Assembly: GCA_900545665.1 (NCBI GenBank)
Contig: UQZU01000040.1
Coordinates: 1 to 16,240 of the forward strand
Source of the DNA: an uncultured Collinsella sp.
GTDB taxonomy: Bacteria; Actinomycetota; Coriobacteriia; Coriobacteriales; Coriobacteriaceae
Reading direction: 5' to 3'
Length of the DNA stretch: 16,240 nucleotides
Shown: positions 9,617-15,674 of the stretch, in pieces
Layout: the number at the start of each line of letters is the position of its first letter
How positions within the stretch are numbered: position 1 is the stretch's first letter
The notes under the pieces: model-generated
What the model saw: only the letters and a program-made list of their open reading frames with translations
Database searches by the model: none
What the model was told of the DNA's origin: nothing
Position numbers and translations under genes: made by a program

Positions 9617-9644
9617 ATTGTACGAGCCAATCGCTAAAGTACAA
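9617..9644 (-). promoter_or_regulatory. Probable sigma-70-type promoter of the atp operon
   Basis: On the minus strand TTGTAC (9644-9639) and TACAAT (9622-9617) are spaced by 16 bases, resembling TTGACA and TATAAT. Transcription would begin near 9610, giving a leader of about 55 bases before the GTG start of atpI. The -10 box is good and the -35 moderate. No other candidate of this quality was seen between upp and atpI. Confidence 0.55.
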
Positions 9645-9836
9645 CCGAAAAAGCATCGGTTAATACGCACCTGTTCGTTTTCTTAAGACCTTCTTTATGC
9701 CGCAGGTACGGTAATACGTTTTTCTCGAACCCTGCAGGGCAAAACGTCCGTTAACAGGAGTGCGCGTGGTCGTCTTTTGCTCGCCCGCGCGCACCATTTC
9801 TTCGTATTTTCGACGTTAGCCGGTATGGCCCAGAGA
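9645..9836. other. Non-coding gap between upp and the atp promoter
   Basis: No supported gene is present. It holds a spaced inverted repeat, acgtttt (9716-9722) and aaaacgt (9741-9747), enclosing the perfect palindrome ccctgcaggg (9730-9739), and a G+C-rich repeat gtgcgcg/cgcgcac around 9760-9795. Neither is followed by a T-run on the minus strand, so I cannot name a terminator for upp. A Rho-dependent end or partial read-through into atp is possible. Confidence 0.5.
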
Positions 9837-10484
9837 TTACAGCGTGCCGTAGATGCGGTCGCCGGCGTCGCCCAGGCCGGGAACGATGTAGGCAGCTTCG
9901 TTGAGATGGTCGTCGATGGCGCAGGTATAGATATGCACATCGGGGTCCTTCTCAGTCAGCGACTTGAGCCCCTCGGGGGCCGCGACGATGCACAGCATGC
10001 GGATGTCCTTGACACCGCGCTCGCGCAGGTAGCTGATGGCCATCTCGGCCGAACCGCCCGTGGCGAGCATGGGGTCGACGACCAGGCAGATGCGCTGGTC
10101 GATATCCTTGGGCATCTTGCAGTAATACTCATGCGGCTCGTGGGTAACCTCGTCGCGCTCCATACCGATGTGGCCCACGCGAGCGGAGGGTACCAAGTCG
10201 AGGATGCCATCGACCATGCCAAGGCCTGCACGCAGAATGGGAACGATGGCGAGCTTTTTGCCGGCGAGCTGCTTAAACGTTGCGGTGGTGATGGGGGTCT
10301 CGACTTCGACGTCTTCCATGGGCAGGTCGCGCATGGCCTCGTAGCCGTCAAAAAGTGCGAGTTCGCGCACGAGCTGGCGGAACTGGTTGGTGCCGGTGTT
10401 TTTGTCGCGCAGAATCGACAGCTTATGCTGGACGAGCGGGTGATCGACAAGGGTCACACGGGACGTATCGTAGGTGACGGTCAT
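9837..10484 (-). CDS. upp: Uracil phosphoribosyltransferase
   Basis: Upp salvages uracil with PRPP to give UMP in the cytoplasm. The protein (215 aa) is of family length. It has PILRAGLGMVDG, the PRPP-binding loop VVDPMLATGGSA (137-144 core), and the C-terminal uracil-binding signature PGLGDAGDR before the final YGT. The ATG at 10484 has AAGGGG about ten bases upstream. The reading frame extends 16 codons further, but those residues are not family-like and the start there lacks a ribosome-binding site. upp just before the atp operon is also the Bacillus arrangement. Confidence 0.96.
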   Translation of the reverse strand: MTVTYDTSRVTLVDHPLVQHKLSILRDKNTGTNQFRQLVRELALFDGYEAMRDLPMEDVEVETPITTATFKQLAGKKLAIVPILRAGLGMVDGILDLVPSARVGHIGMERDEVTHEPHEYYCKMPKDIDQRICLVVDPMLATGGSAEMAISYLRERGVKDIRMLCIVAAPEGLKSLTEKDPDVHIYTCAIDDHLNEAAYIVPGLGDAGDRIYGTL

Positions 10485-10607
10485 GGGTTGATTGCCCCTT
10501 TCGTTGCGGCCGGAAGATGGCCTTGCTGACAAGGCGCATGGCGATGTTGTTGCCGCGCGCCGTGCATTAGTTTAGCGGTTTGTTGTATCGAGCAGCCCAT
10601 CGCAGCC
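10485..10607 (-). promoter_or_regulatory. glpK-upp intergenic region with a small leader hairpin
   Basis: This 123-bp gap contains a 6-bp stem GCCTTG/CAAGGC with a four-base loop (10520-10535), about 35 bases before the upp start. There is no T-run, so it is not an intrinsic terminator for glpK. No -35/-10 pair close to consensus was found. A upp promoter is plausible but unproven. Confidence 0.25.
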
Positions 10608-12149
10608 CTACTGTGCGGTACTGAGCGAGCGCTTGACTGCATCACACCAGCCCGCAAGGTTTTGTTCGCGGCGCTCGGCGGACATGTGGGGAAGGAAGGT
10701 CCTAACGATCTGGGCATTTTGCTCCAGTTCTTCCAGGTCTTCCCAATAGCCGACGGCAAGACCCGCCAAGTACGCGGCACCGATCGCCGTGGTCTCCACC
10801 GTCTCGCACTGCAACACGGGGATATCCAGCAGATCGGCCTGGAATTGCATGATGAACTCGTTGCGCGAGGCACCGCCATCGACGGACAGGCGCTCAATCG
10901 AAAGTCCCACGTCCTGCTCCATGGCGCGCAGCACGTCGTAGCTCTGATATGCCATGGATTCGCAGGCGGCACGTACGATGGTCGCACGGCTCGAGGCGCC
11001 GGTCAGACCGCACACGATACCGCGGGCATGCGGGTCCCACCAGGGAGCGCCCAGACCCGCAAAGGCGGGGACGAAGTAGCAGCCCTCATTGTCGTTGATC
11101 GAAGCGGCGAGTTGTGCCGACTCGCTCACACTCGAGATGATGCCCATGTTGTTGCGCAGCCAGTTCATGGTGGAACCGGCAGCAAAGATGGAGCCCTCGA
11201 GTGCATAGCTGATCTTGCCGTCCGCGGCGATACCGATCGTGGAGACCAGACCGTTCTTGGATTCGACGACCTCGTCGCCGGTGTTCATGAGCATAAAGCA
11301 ACCCGTGCCATAGGTGTTTTTGGTCTGGCCGGGATGGAAGCAGCAGTGGCCGAACAGCGACGCCTGCTGGTCGCCCGCCACGCCCATGATGGGCGGCATG
11401 TTGGTCATGATGTCGCTCGCGACGCGGCCGTAGTCGCCCGAGCTCCAACGAACCTCGGGCATCATGGAACGTGGAACGTCAAAGAGCGCCAGCAGGTCGT
11501 CGTCCCAATCGAGCGTATGGATATTAAAGAGCGCCGTGCGGCTGGCATTGGTGTAGTCGGTGGCAAAGACCTGACTGCCGGTGAGGTTGTAGATGAGCCA
11601 GGTATCGATGGTGCCGAACATGAGGTCGCCCGCCGCCGCGCTCTCACGCGCACCGTCGACGTTGTCGAGGATCCACTGCACCTTGGAAGCCGAGAAATAC
11701 GGATCGAGCGTGAGTCCCGTGCGGGAGCGCACCAGCTCTTCTGCGCCCCGCTCGACCAGCTCGTCGATCAGAGGTGCGGTGCGACGGCATTGCCACACGA
11801 TGGCGTTATAGATGGGTTGGCCGCTTATGCGGTCCCACACCACCGTGGTCTCGCGCTGGTTGGAGATACCGATGGCGGCGATGCGGTCAGAATGGATGCC
11901 GCTCTTAAACTGGACCTCCATCATCACGCCGATCTGGCTGGCAAGCACCTCCATGGGGTCTTGCTCTATCCAACCGGGACGCGGGAAGCTGGTTTTGACG
12001 CTACGACGTGCCTGCGCGACGATGCAGCCGTACTCGTCGACGATGGTCGCAAGTACCGAGGTGGTGCCGCAGTCGAGCGCCATGATGTAGGAACCGCCAA
12101 AGTTAAACGAGGCATCTTCCATGCCCAGGCTGCCCAGATTCAACGACAT
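10608..12149 (-). CDS. glpK: Glycerol kinase
   Basis: GlpK phosphorylates glycerol to sn-glycerol 3-phosphate with ATP, trapping it for glycolysis and phospholipid synthesis. The protein (513 aa) is full length and aligns end to end by eye with E. coli GlpK. It shows NQRETT and IVWQCRRT, DPYFSASK, FGTIDTWL, GVAGDQQASLFG with the glycerol-binding Asp, KNTYGTGCFMLMNTG and the GLGAPWWDP loop. In the ATP-site signature it reads ALDCGTTS where Gln replaces Cys in most homologues. The loop between PEVRWSS and GVAGDQQ has no His, so the phosphorylatable His known from PTS-activated Gram-positive GlpK appears absent. The ATG at 12149 follows tsaC by 13 bases with AAAGGTG upstream, indicating co-transcription. 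No glpF or glpD is adjacent. Confidence 0.97.
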   Translation of the reverse strand: MSLNLGSLGMEDASFNFGGSYIMALDCGTTSVLATIVDEYGCIVAQARRSVKTSFPRPGWIEQDPMEVLASQIGVMMEVQFKSGIHSDRIAAIGISNQRETTVVWDRISGQPIYNAIVWQCRRTAPLIDELVERGAEELVRSRTGLTLDPYFSASKVQWILDNVDGARESAAAGDLMFGTIDTWLIYNLTGSQVFATDYTNASRTALFNIHTLDWDDDLLALFDVPRSMMPEVRWSSGDYGRVASDIMTNMPPIMGVAGDQQASLFGHCCFHPGQTKNTYGTGCFMLMNTGDEVVESKNGLVSTIGIAADGKISYALEGSIFAAGSTMNWLRNNMGIISSVSESAQLAASINDNEGCYFVPAFAGLGAPWWDPHARGIVCGLTGASSRATIVRAACESMAYQSYDVLRAMEQDVGLSIERLSVDGGASRNEFIMQFQADLLDIPVLQCETVETTAIGAAYLAGLAVGYWEDLEELEQNAQIVRTFLPHMSAERREQNLAGWCDAVKRSLSTAQ

Positions 12150-12162
12150 CGCTTACACCTTT

Positions 12163-12906
12163 CTATTGCATCGGGTCGGACAGGACCCGTTCGATCTCTG
12201 ATGCGGGAAGTGCGCCTTGGCGCAGGATCTGGAGCCCGCCGTGCTGGAACGACACGATGGTCGAGGCGTCGCGACACGGGGTCTCGCCGGCGTCGACGGC
12301 AACATCGACCCCCTCCAGGATGCGCTCCTCCACCGTGACAAAACTTGCCGGCGCGGGCGCGCCATGCGTGTTGGCGCTGGTGCAGGCAAGAGGGCTGCCG
12401 CAGGCGCGGATGAGCGCTTGCACCACGGGCGAGGCCGAAGCGCGAAGTGCCACCGTGTCGTCGGCGGCGCGCATAAAGGTCGGCACGCAGGGGGCCGCCT
12501 TGACCACGATAGTCAGGGCTCCCGGCCAGCATCGTCGCGCGAGTACGCGAGCCTCTTCGGGGATATCCACGCCATAGCGGTCGAGTGCTTCGGCATTATC
12601 AACCAGCCAGGCGACCGTTTGGGTGAGCTTGCGCTGCTTGAGGGTAAAGATGCGGCGGTAGCCGGTACCGAGCGCAGGGACCGCGGCGCCATTGACGACA
12701 GCCTGCGGATCGCGCGGCCACGATGGGAATTCGCTTGTATCTTGGGGTACGGCGTCCGAGAAGGCGTTGACTGCCACGGCGACACCGTAGACGGTCTCGG
12801 TCGGGATCAAGGCCAGGCCGCCGCAGCCGAGCACCTCGGCCGTGCGCTCGACGGCGAGCCGATGCGGCTCGCGCGTTCCCTCGTATACCCGATAGACCGT
12901 CTGCAT
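12163..12906 (-). CDS. tsaC: L-threonylcarbamoyladenylate synthase (TsaC/YrdC family)
   Basis: TsaC makes threonylcarbamoyl-AMP from threonine, bicarbonate and ATP, the first step of the t6A37 modification of ANN-decoding tRNAs. The protein (247 aa) is a single YrdC domain without the C-terminal Sua5 domain. It shows IPTETVYG (34-41), an FTLKQR helix equivalent to the usual IFxxKxR, WPGALTIVV, and TSANTHG (176-182) matching the TSAN-x-SG motif. About 30 residues between GVAVAV and RIFTLK exceed the usual short linker. The ATG at 12906 has AAGGGG upstream. In many bacteria tsaC follows prmC; here hicAB lies between them. Confidence 0.9.
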   Translation of the reverse strand: MQTVYRVYEGTREPHRLAVERTAEVLGCGGLALIPTETVYGVAVAVNAFSDAVPQDTSEFPSWPRDPQAVVNGAAVPALGTGYRRIFTLKQRKLTQTVAWLVDNAEALDRYGVDIPEEARVLARRCWPGALTIVVKAAPCVPTFMRAADDTVALRASASPVVQALIRACGSPLACTSANTHGAPAPASFVTVEERILEGVDVAVDAGETPCRDASTIVSFQHGGLQILRQGALPASEIERVLSDPMQ

Positions 12907-13043
12907 GTGTATGCCAGCCCCTTACGCTCTGGTGAAAGTTTGTTTACTGATGGGCATTCTCGCACGAAACATTCAGCCTATTTGCCCAGAGCGCATGTTG
13001 GTTTGGTGAGCGGCTCTAGTAGTCGGTGAAAGTGAGGGGGTTA
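12907..13043. other. Gap between hicB and tsaC
   Basis: This 137-bp stretch has no supported gene. It contains a spaced inverted repeat, cgctctgg (12925-12932) and ccagagcg (12986-12993), 53 bases apart and without a T-run, so it is not a terminator by itself. hicB ends in two consecutive in-frame TAA codons at 13046-13041. No promoter for tsaC is convincing; read-through from hicAB cannot be excluded. Confidence 0.4.
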
Positions 13044-13487
13044 TTAGACTGCGACGAACTTCTTTGGCCTGCCGGCGTGGCATCTTTGGGCGGCGTAGCG
13101 CTCGATGCTGTCTATCGTTATCATCCGACGGCCGTCGACGAGTTCAACATCGAGTTTTCCGGCTTTGACCAGCGCGGTAATCCGCGGAGCGGAGACTTTG
13201 AGGTCCAGCGCTGCATCTTTAAATGTTCGGCACGCCGCTTCCCGAGCGTCCTCGTGGTCGATTTCGACTGAAAGGGCCACGACCTCGGCCGAGCGTTCGT
13301 ACCCTGCCGGAGTCAAACCGTTGTTGAGGTCGTCGGCCAAAAACGCCATCAGCGCCTCGGTGGCATGGGTAATCGCTTCTTCGCGCGTATCGCCATCGGC
13401 AAAGGCGCCGGGAAGCTGCGGGAAGCTGGCGCAGTAACCGTCGTCTTCTTTTATGAGAACGCAGTCATAGGTAAATCGCTGCCTCAT
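13044..13487 (-). CDS. hicB: HicB antitoxin with C-terminal DNA-binding domain
   Basis: HicB neutralises the HicA mRNA interferase and represses the hic promoter. The protein (147 aa from the ATG at 13487) has the N-terminal partial RNase H-like HicB domain: FTYDCVLIKEDDGYCASFPQLPG, followed by a GDTREEAI-type helix. The C-terminal region (about 97-135) reads VSAPRITALVKAGKLDV then RRMITIDSIERYAA, resembling a MerR/excisionase-type winged helix rather than the ribbon-helix-helix or Cro-like end of many HicBs. I chose 13487 because GGAGG stands five bases upstream. An ATG 15 codons earlier, inside hicA, gives an extension unlike the family. It starts 11 bases after hicA. Confidence 0.88.
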   Translation of the reverse strand: MRQRFTYDCVLIKEDDGYCASFPQLPGAFADGDTREEAITHATEALMAFLADDLNNGLTPAGYERSAEVVALSVEIDHEDAREAACRTFKDAALDLKVSAPRITALVKAGKLDVELVDGRRMITIDSIERYAAQRCHAGRPKKFVAV

Positions 13488-13498
13488 TTTGCCTCCAA

Positions 13499-13684
13499 CT
13501 ACCATCCAGCTTGGCGACGAATACTTGCCCACGTGCCCTTCTTTGGTCGATCACCACCAGAGCCGTTCACGGTGACAACACGATCGCCAGAAACATACTT
13601 AGCATGACTACCGACTTGCGCGACCTTCACGAATCCATCGTGCTTGAGTAGGGCAATGATTTCCCGAAAGGTAGGAGGTTGCAT
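13499..13684 (-). CDS. hicA: HicA mRNA interferase toxin
   Basis: HicA is a small double-stranded-RNA-binding-fold toxin that cleaves mRNA and is held in check by HicB. The protein (61 aa) matches the family in length and order: a helix FREIIALLKHDGF, the catalytic GSH (His27) in VGSHAKYV, a short beta-strand RVVTVNG and the terminal KKGTWASIRRQAG, corresponding to the usual LKKGTLRSILRQAG. The ATG at 13684 has AGAGGT upstream and lies about 20 bases behind the predicted transcription start. Toxin first, antitoxin second is the usual hic order. It appears intact and active. Confidence 0.9.
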   Translation of the reverse strand: MQPPTFREIIALLKHDGFVKVAQVGSHAKYVSGDRVVTVNGSGGDRPKKGTWASIRRQAGW

Positions 13685-13708
13685 GGGCCGACCTCTTTCA
13701 GCCGTCCT

Positions 13709-13738
13709 AATTATAAACTACTTTATAATTTTTGCTAA
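13709..13738 (-). promoter_or_regulatory. hicAB promoter with overlapping palindromic operator
   Basis: On the minus strand TTAGCA (13738-13733) and a consensus TATAAT (13715-13710) are 17 bases apart. A perfect 9-bp inverted repeat, aattataaa (13709-13717) and tttataatt (13722-13730) with a 4-base centre, covers the -10 box and most of the spacer. A protein bound there would block RNA polymerase, the expected design for HicB autorepression. The promoter lies between prmC and hicA and makes the module independently transcribed. Confidence 0.7.
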
Positions 13739-13752
13739 CCAGTTAATAAATA

Positions 13753-15003
13753 TTACTGGCGCTGTTTGGGCTCGGTGACGATGGCTCGGACGATGCGGGG
13801 GCGATCGGTGAGGTCGCGGACGATGCACACGTCCGACAGACCCGCTTGACGACAGAGCTCGGCCGCGGCATCGAGGGCGCCCTCGTAGAGCTCGCAGGCA
13901 AACAGGCCGCCGGCGCGCAACATGTAGGGCGCCGCATTGAGCAGGCGGCGGAAGATATCGAGGCCGTCGGCGCCGCCCTCAAGCGCCAGGTCGGGCTCGA
14001 AGTCCTTGACCTCATGCGGCAGTGAGCGCATGACGTCGGTCGGAATGTAGGGCGGATTGGAGACAAGCACATCAAAGGTACCCCACTCTTCGCGGGGAAT
14101 GGAACTCACCAGGTTGGTGAGGCTAAAGACGACCTCATCGGATGTGAGACCGAGCGCGTCGCGGTTTTTGGTGGCCAGATCGATAGCGCGCGGCTCGATA
14201 TCGGTGGCGGTGCAGGTAACGTGGCCGCGGCGCTCCCAGGCAAGGGAGAGCGAGATGCAGCCCGTGCCGCAGCCGACCTCGAGAACGCGGGCGATGCGGG
14301 GCTCGGCTGGGGCAGGCGAAGCGGCATCCTGAGCTGAAGCCGTCTCCTGGTCGGCACCCTCGATGGCGATGCCGTATTCGTCGAGCTCGGACTCGGCGGC
14401 TTCCGCGACTTCGGCTTCTGCTGCCTGCGCGGCGGCTTCCTCGGCCTCGCGGTCGGCCAGCTCCTCGGCATAGGCACGGCTGCCGAGCACGTCGCTGCCT
14501 AGCGCCGCCTCATCGGCGGCCGTCAGGTTAGCGGCACGGCGCTCGACAGTCGCGCGCTCGTCGGCCAGCGCCGCCTCGGCTTTGCGGGCCTCTTCGACCT
14601 CATCGTTCCAAGGCAGCTCAACACGCTGACGGGCAGCAGCCTCGGGGCTCAGCACCTCGGCATCCAGATAATTGAGGACTTCCTCGACGAGCATCTCGGT
14701 TTCGGGGCGCGGAATGAGCACACCGGGGGCGCACGCGACGTCGATCATGCGAAACTGCGTGTTGCCGGTGATGTACTGTAGCGGCTCGCCTTTGGCGCGA
14801 CGAACGACGGCCGCATGCATGGTCTCGAGCTGGGCCGCGTTAAGCGTCTCGTCCATACGCATATATAGGTCAATGCGCGCCAGGCCCGTGGCGGCGCACA
14901 GCAGCCACTCGGCAGAAAGACGGGGGTGCTCCTCGCCGCGCTCGGCCAGGTACTCCTTGGTCCACTCGAGACAACGCTTGATGGTCCAGATCTCGTTTGC
15001 CAT
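13753..15003 (-). CDS. prmC: Release factor glutamine methyltransferase (PrmC/HemK) with large insert
   Basis: PrmC methylates the Gln of the GGQ motif of release factors RF1 and RF2, using S-adenosylmethionine. The protein is 416 aa against about 280 usual. The N-terminal helical substrate-binding domain (1-95) is followed by VLIPRPETEMLVEEVL, then an acidic Ala/Glu-rich insert (about 114-236), then the SAM-binding motif LEVGCGTGCISLSLA (241-255), TDIEPRA, and the catalytic SNPPYI (315-320). The ATG at 15003 has GAGGGGAGGG upstream; an open 25-codon extension beyond it is not family-like. The product's substrate, RF1, is encoded just upstream by prfA, but a 0.67-kb spacer with a terminator separates them, so prmC probably has its own promoter. 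Confidence 0.94.
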   Translation of the reverse strand: MANEIWTIKRCLEWTKEYLAERGEEHPRLSAEWLLCAATGLARIDLYMRMDETLNAAQLETMHAAVVRRAKGEPLQYITGNTQFRMIDVACAPGVLIPRPETEMLVEEVLNYLDAEVLSPEAAARQRVELPWNDEVEEARKAEAALADERATVERRAANLTAADEAALGSDVLGSRAYAEELADREAEEAAAQAAEAEVAEAAESELDEYGIAIEGADQETASAQDAASPAPAEPRIARVLEVGCGTGCISLSLAWERRGHVTCTATDIEPRAIDLATKNRDALGLTSDEVVFSLTNLVSSIPREEWGTFDVLVSNPPYIPTDVMRSLPHEVKDFEPDLALEGGADGLDIFRRLLNAAPYMLRAGGLFACELYEGALDAAAELCRQAGLSDVCIVRDLTDRPRIVRAIVTEPKQRQ

Positions 15004-15051
15004 GGGGCCCTCCCCTCTTAAGCGCCGGACGGCGCGCGAATGTCGGAGCAG

Positions 15052-15080
15052 ATTGTACGCGAGGCCAGCGCATGGCAAGG
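15052..15080 (-). promoter_or_regulatory. Possible prmC promoter
   Basis: TACAAT (15057-15052) on the minus strand is a good -10 box. Upstream, TTGCCA (15078-15073) is a weak -35 at a short 15-base spacing. Transcription would begin about 40 bases before the prmC ATG. A promoter is expected somewhere here because a strong terminator lies between prfA and prmC. Confidence 0.3.
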
Positions 15081-15557
15081 GGCGATTGAAGGCGATTATC
15101 GAGAATCAGCCCAGAATTTTGCTTGGAACCTGCCTAAAATGTTCATTCGTCGACGTCTAAATCTGCATTCGTCAAGCTTTTGGCAAGGTTGCCCAAAACT
15201 GACCAATACCTAACCAAGAACTTGCCACATCGCTTGACGCACGACCCATCAAAAATCGCCCCGCGACTTCTTGAACGATTTTTCGAGCAATATTATCAAT
15301 AGCAGATGAAGGCTGTTAATTACTTTGAGCAGGTAGGCAGCTTAATTTCTAACAAAGCAGATTAAATAAACTCGAAAAGTAATTTACCCAACCTAGTCAT
15401 TTAAGAACGTCCCCAATGACTAAAATGCCATCACAGCCGACTGAATAAAATATCAAGGCAATGTCCCCAATGACTCCCTACGGATCATTTGACAACCAAG
15501 AAAACGCCGATGTTTTGGCAATGCCAGCGAGCGACGTCCAGAGCGAACAAGTTGGCA
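15081..15557. other. AT-rich spacer between prfA terminator and prmC
   Basis: No supported gene is present on either strand. The stretch is much more AT-rich than the genes; 15281-15400 counts to about one third G+C. It contains an 8-bp inverted repeat aaaaatcg/cgattttt (15251-15258 and 15276-15283), a direct repeat cattcgtc (15144-15151 and 15166-15173), and the two gtccccaatgact units listed separately. Composition and repeats suggest imported or decayed mobile DNA. Confidence 0.6.
15394..15475 (-). repeat. REP/RAYT-like repeat pair
   Basis: The 13-base core gtccccaatgact occurs twice in the same orientation, at 15409-15421 and 15463-15475. The first copy sits in a hairpin with perfect 8-bp arms tagtcatt (15394-15401) and aatgacta (15415-15422) around a 13-base loop. 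From memory, sequences of the type AGAACGTCCCCAATGAC flank or mimic the ends of IS200-like REP-associated tyrosine transposases (RAYTs) in many bacteria. No transposase is present here, so this would be a non-autonomous copy or remnant. Confidence 0.5.
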
Positions 15558-15623
15558 TGAAAAAGGCAAGGCATAGACCTTCTGGTCATGCCTTGCCTTT
15601 TGAATGACAAATTGTCGCTCTGG
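15538..15623. repeat. Extended imperfect palindrome enclosing the prfA terminator
   Basis: Outer arms ccagagcga (15538-15546) and tcgctctgg (15615-15623) are perfect complements. They are continued inward by acaa/ttgt with a one-base offset, and they enclose the terminator hairpin at 15560-15601. The whole 86-bp unit could fold as one long interrupted hairpin, resembling a small inverted-repeat element that brought or became a terminator. Confidence 0.5.
15558..15601 (-). terminator. Strong, probably bidirectional terminator behind prfA
   Basis: A 14-bp stem (15561-15574 with 15588-15601, core GGCAAGGCAT) extends by four further pairs after a single bulged base. On the minus strand the 3' arm ends in TTTTTC. 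On the plus strand the other arm ends in TTTTG, so it may work in both directions, although no plus-strand gene needs it here. It lies about 75 bases downstream of the prfA stop codon. Confidence 0.85.
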
Positions 15624-15643
15624 GCGGCGCGCAGCGTCGAGCC

Positions 15644-15671
15644 GTTACGCGGTTTGGCAAAACCGCGTAAC
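15644..15671 (-). repeat. Palindromic hairpin at 3' end of prfA (copy 2)
   Basis: The same 12-bp arms as at 23-50 (GTTACGCGGTTT/AAACCGCGTAAC) surround the loop ggca instead of ggta. It starts three bases after the prfA stop codon. The flanking 8-mer gcagcgtc lies at 15631-15638, at the same distance as in copy 1. A true intrinsic terminator follows about 45 bases downstream, so here the palindrome is not needed for termination and may protect the 3' end or be a mobile repeat. Confidence 0.8.
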
Positions 15672-15674
15672 CCA

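Noticed and set aside
9716..9747. Inverted repeat acgtttt/aaaacgt with central ccctgcaggg as a upp terminator
   Set aside because: The loop is 18 bases and no T-run follows on the minus strand; termination here is not supported.
10662..12338. Plus-strand open frame of 558 codons opposite glpK
   Set aside because: Same antisense effect; glpK on the other strand is complete and conserved.
12925..12993. Inverted repeat cgctctgg/ccagagcg between tsaC and hicB as terminator
   Set aside because: The arms are 53 bases apart with no T-run; probably chance or a weak structure.
15004..15078. 25-codon N-terminal extension of prmC
   Set aside because: The later ATG has a strong ribosome-binding site and begins at the family N-terminus; the extension also spans a possible promoter.
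15172..15309. Stop-free minus-strand stretch of about 45 codons in the AT-rich spacer
   Set aside because: There is no start codon with a ribosome-binding site near its beginning and no recognisable motif; the length is within chance.
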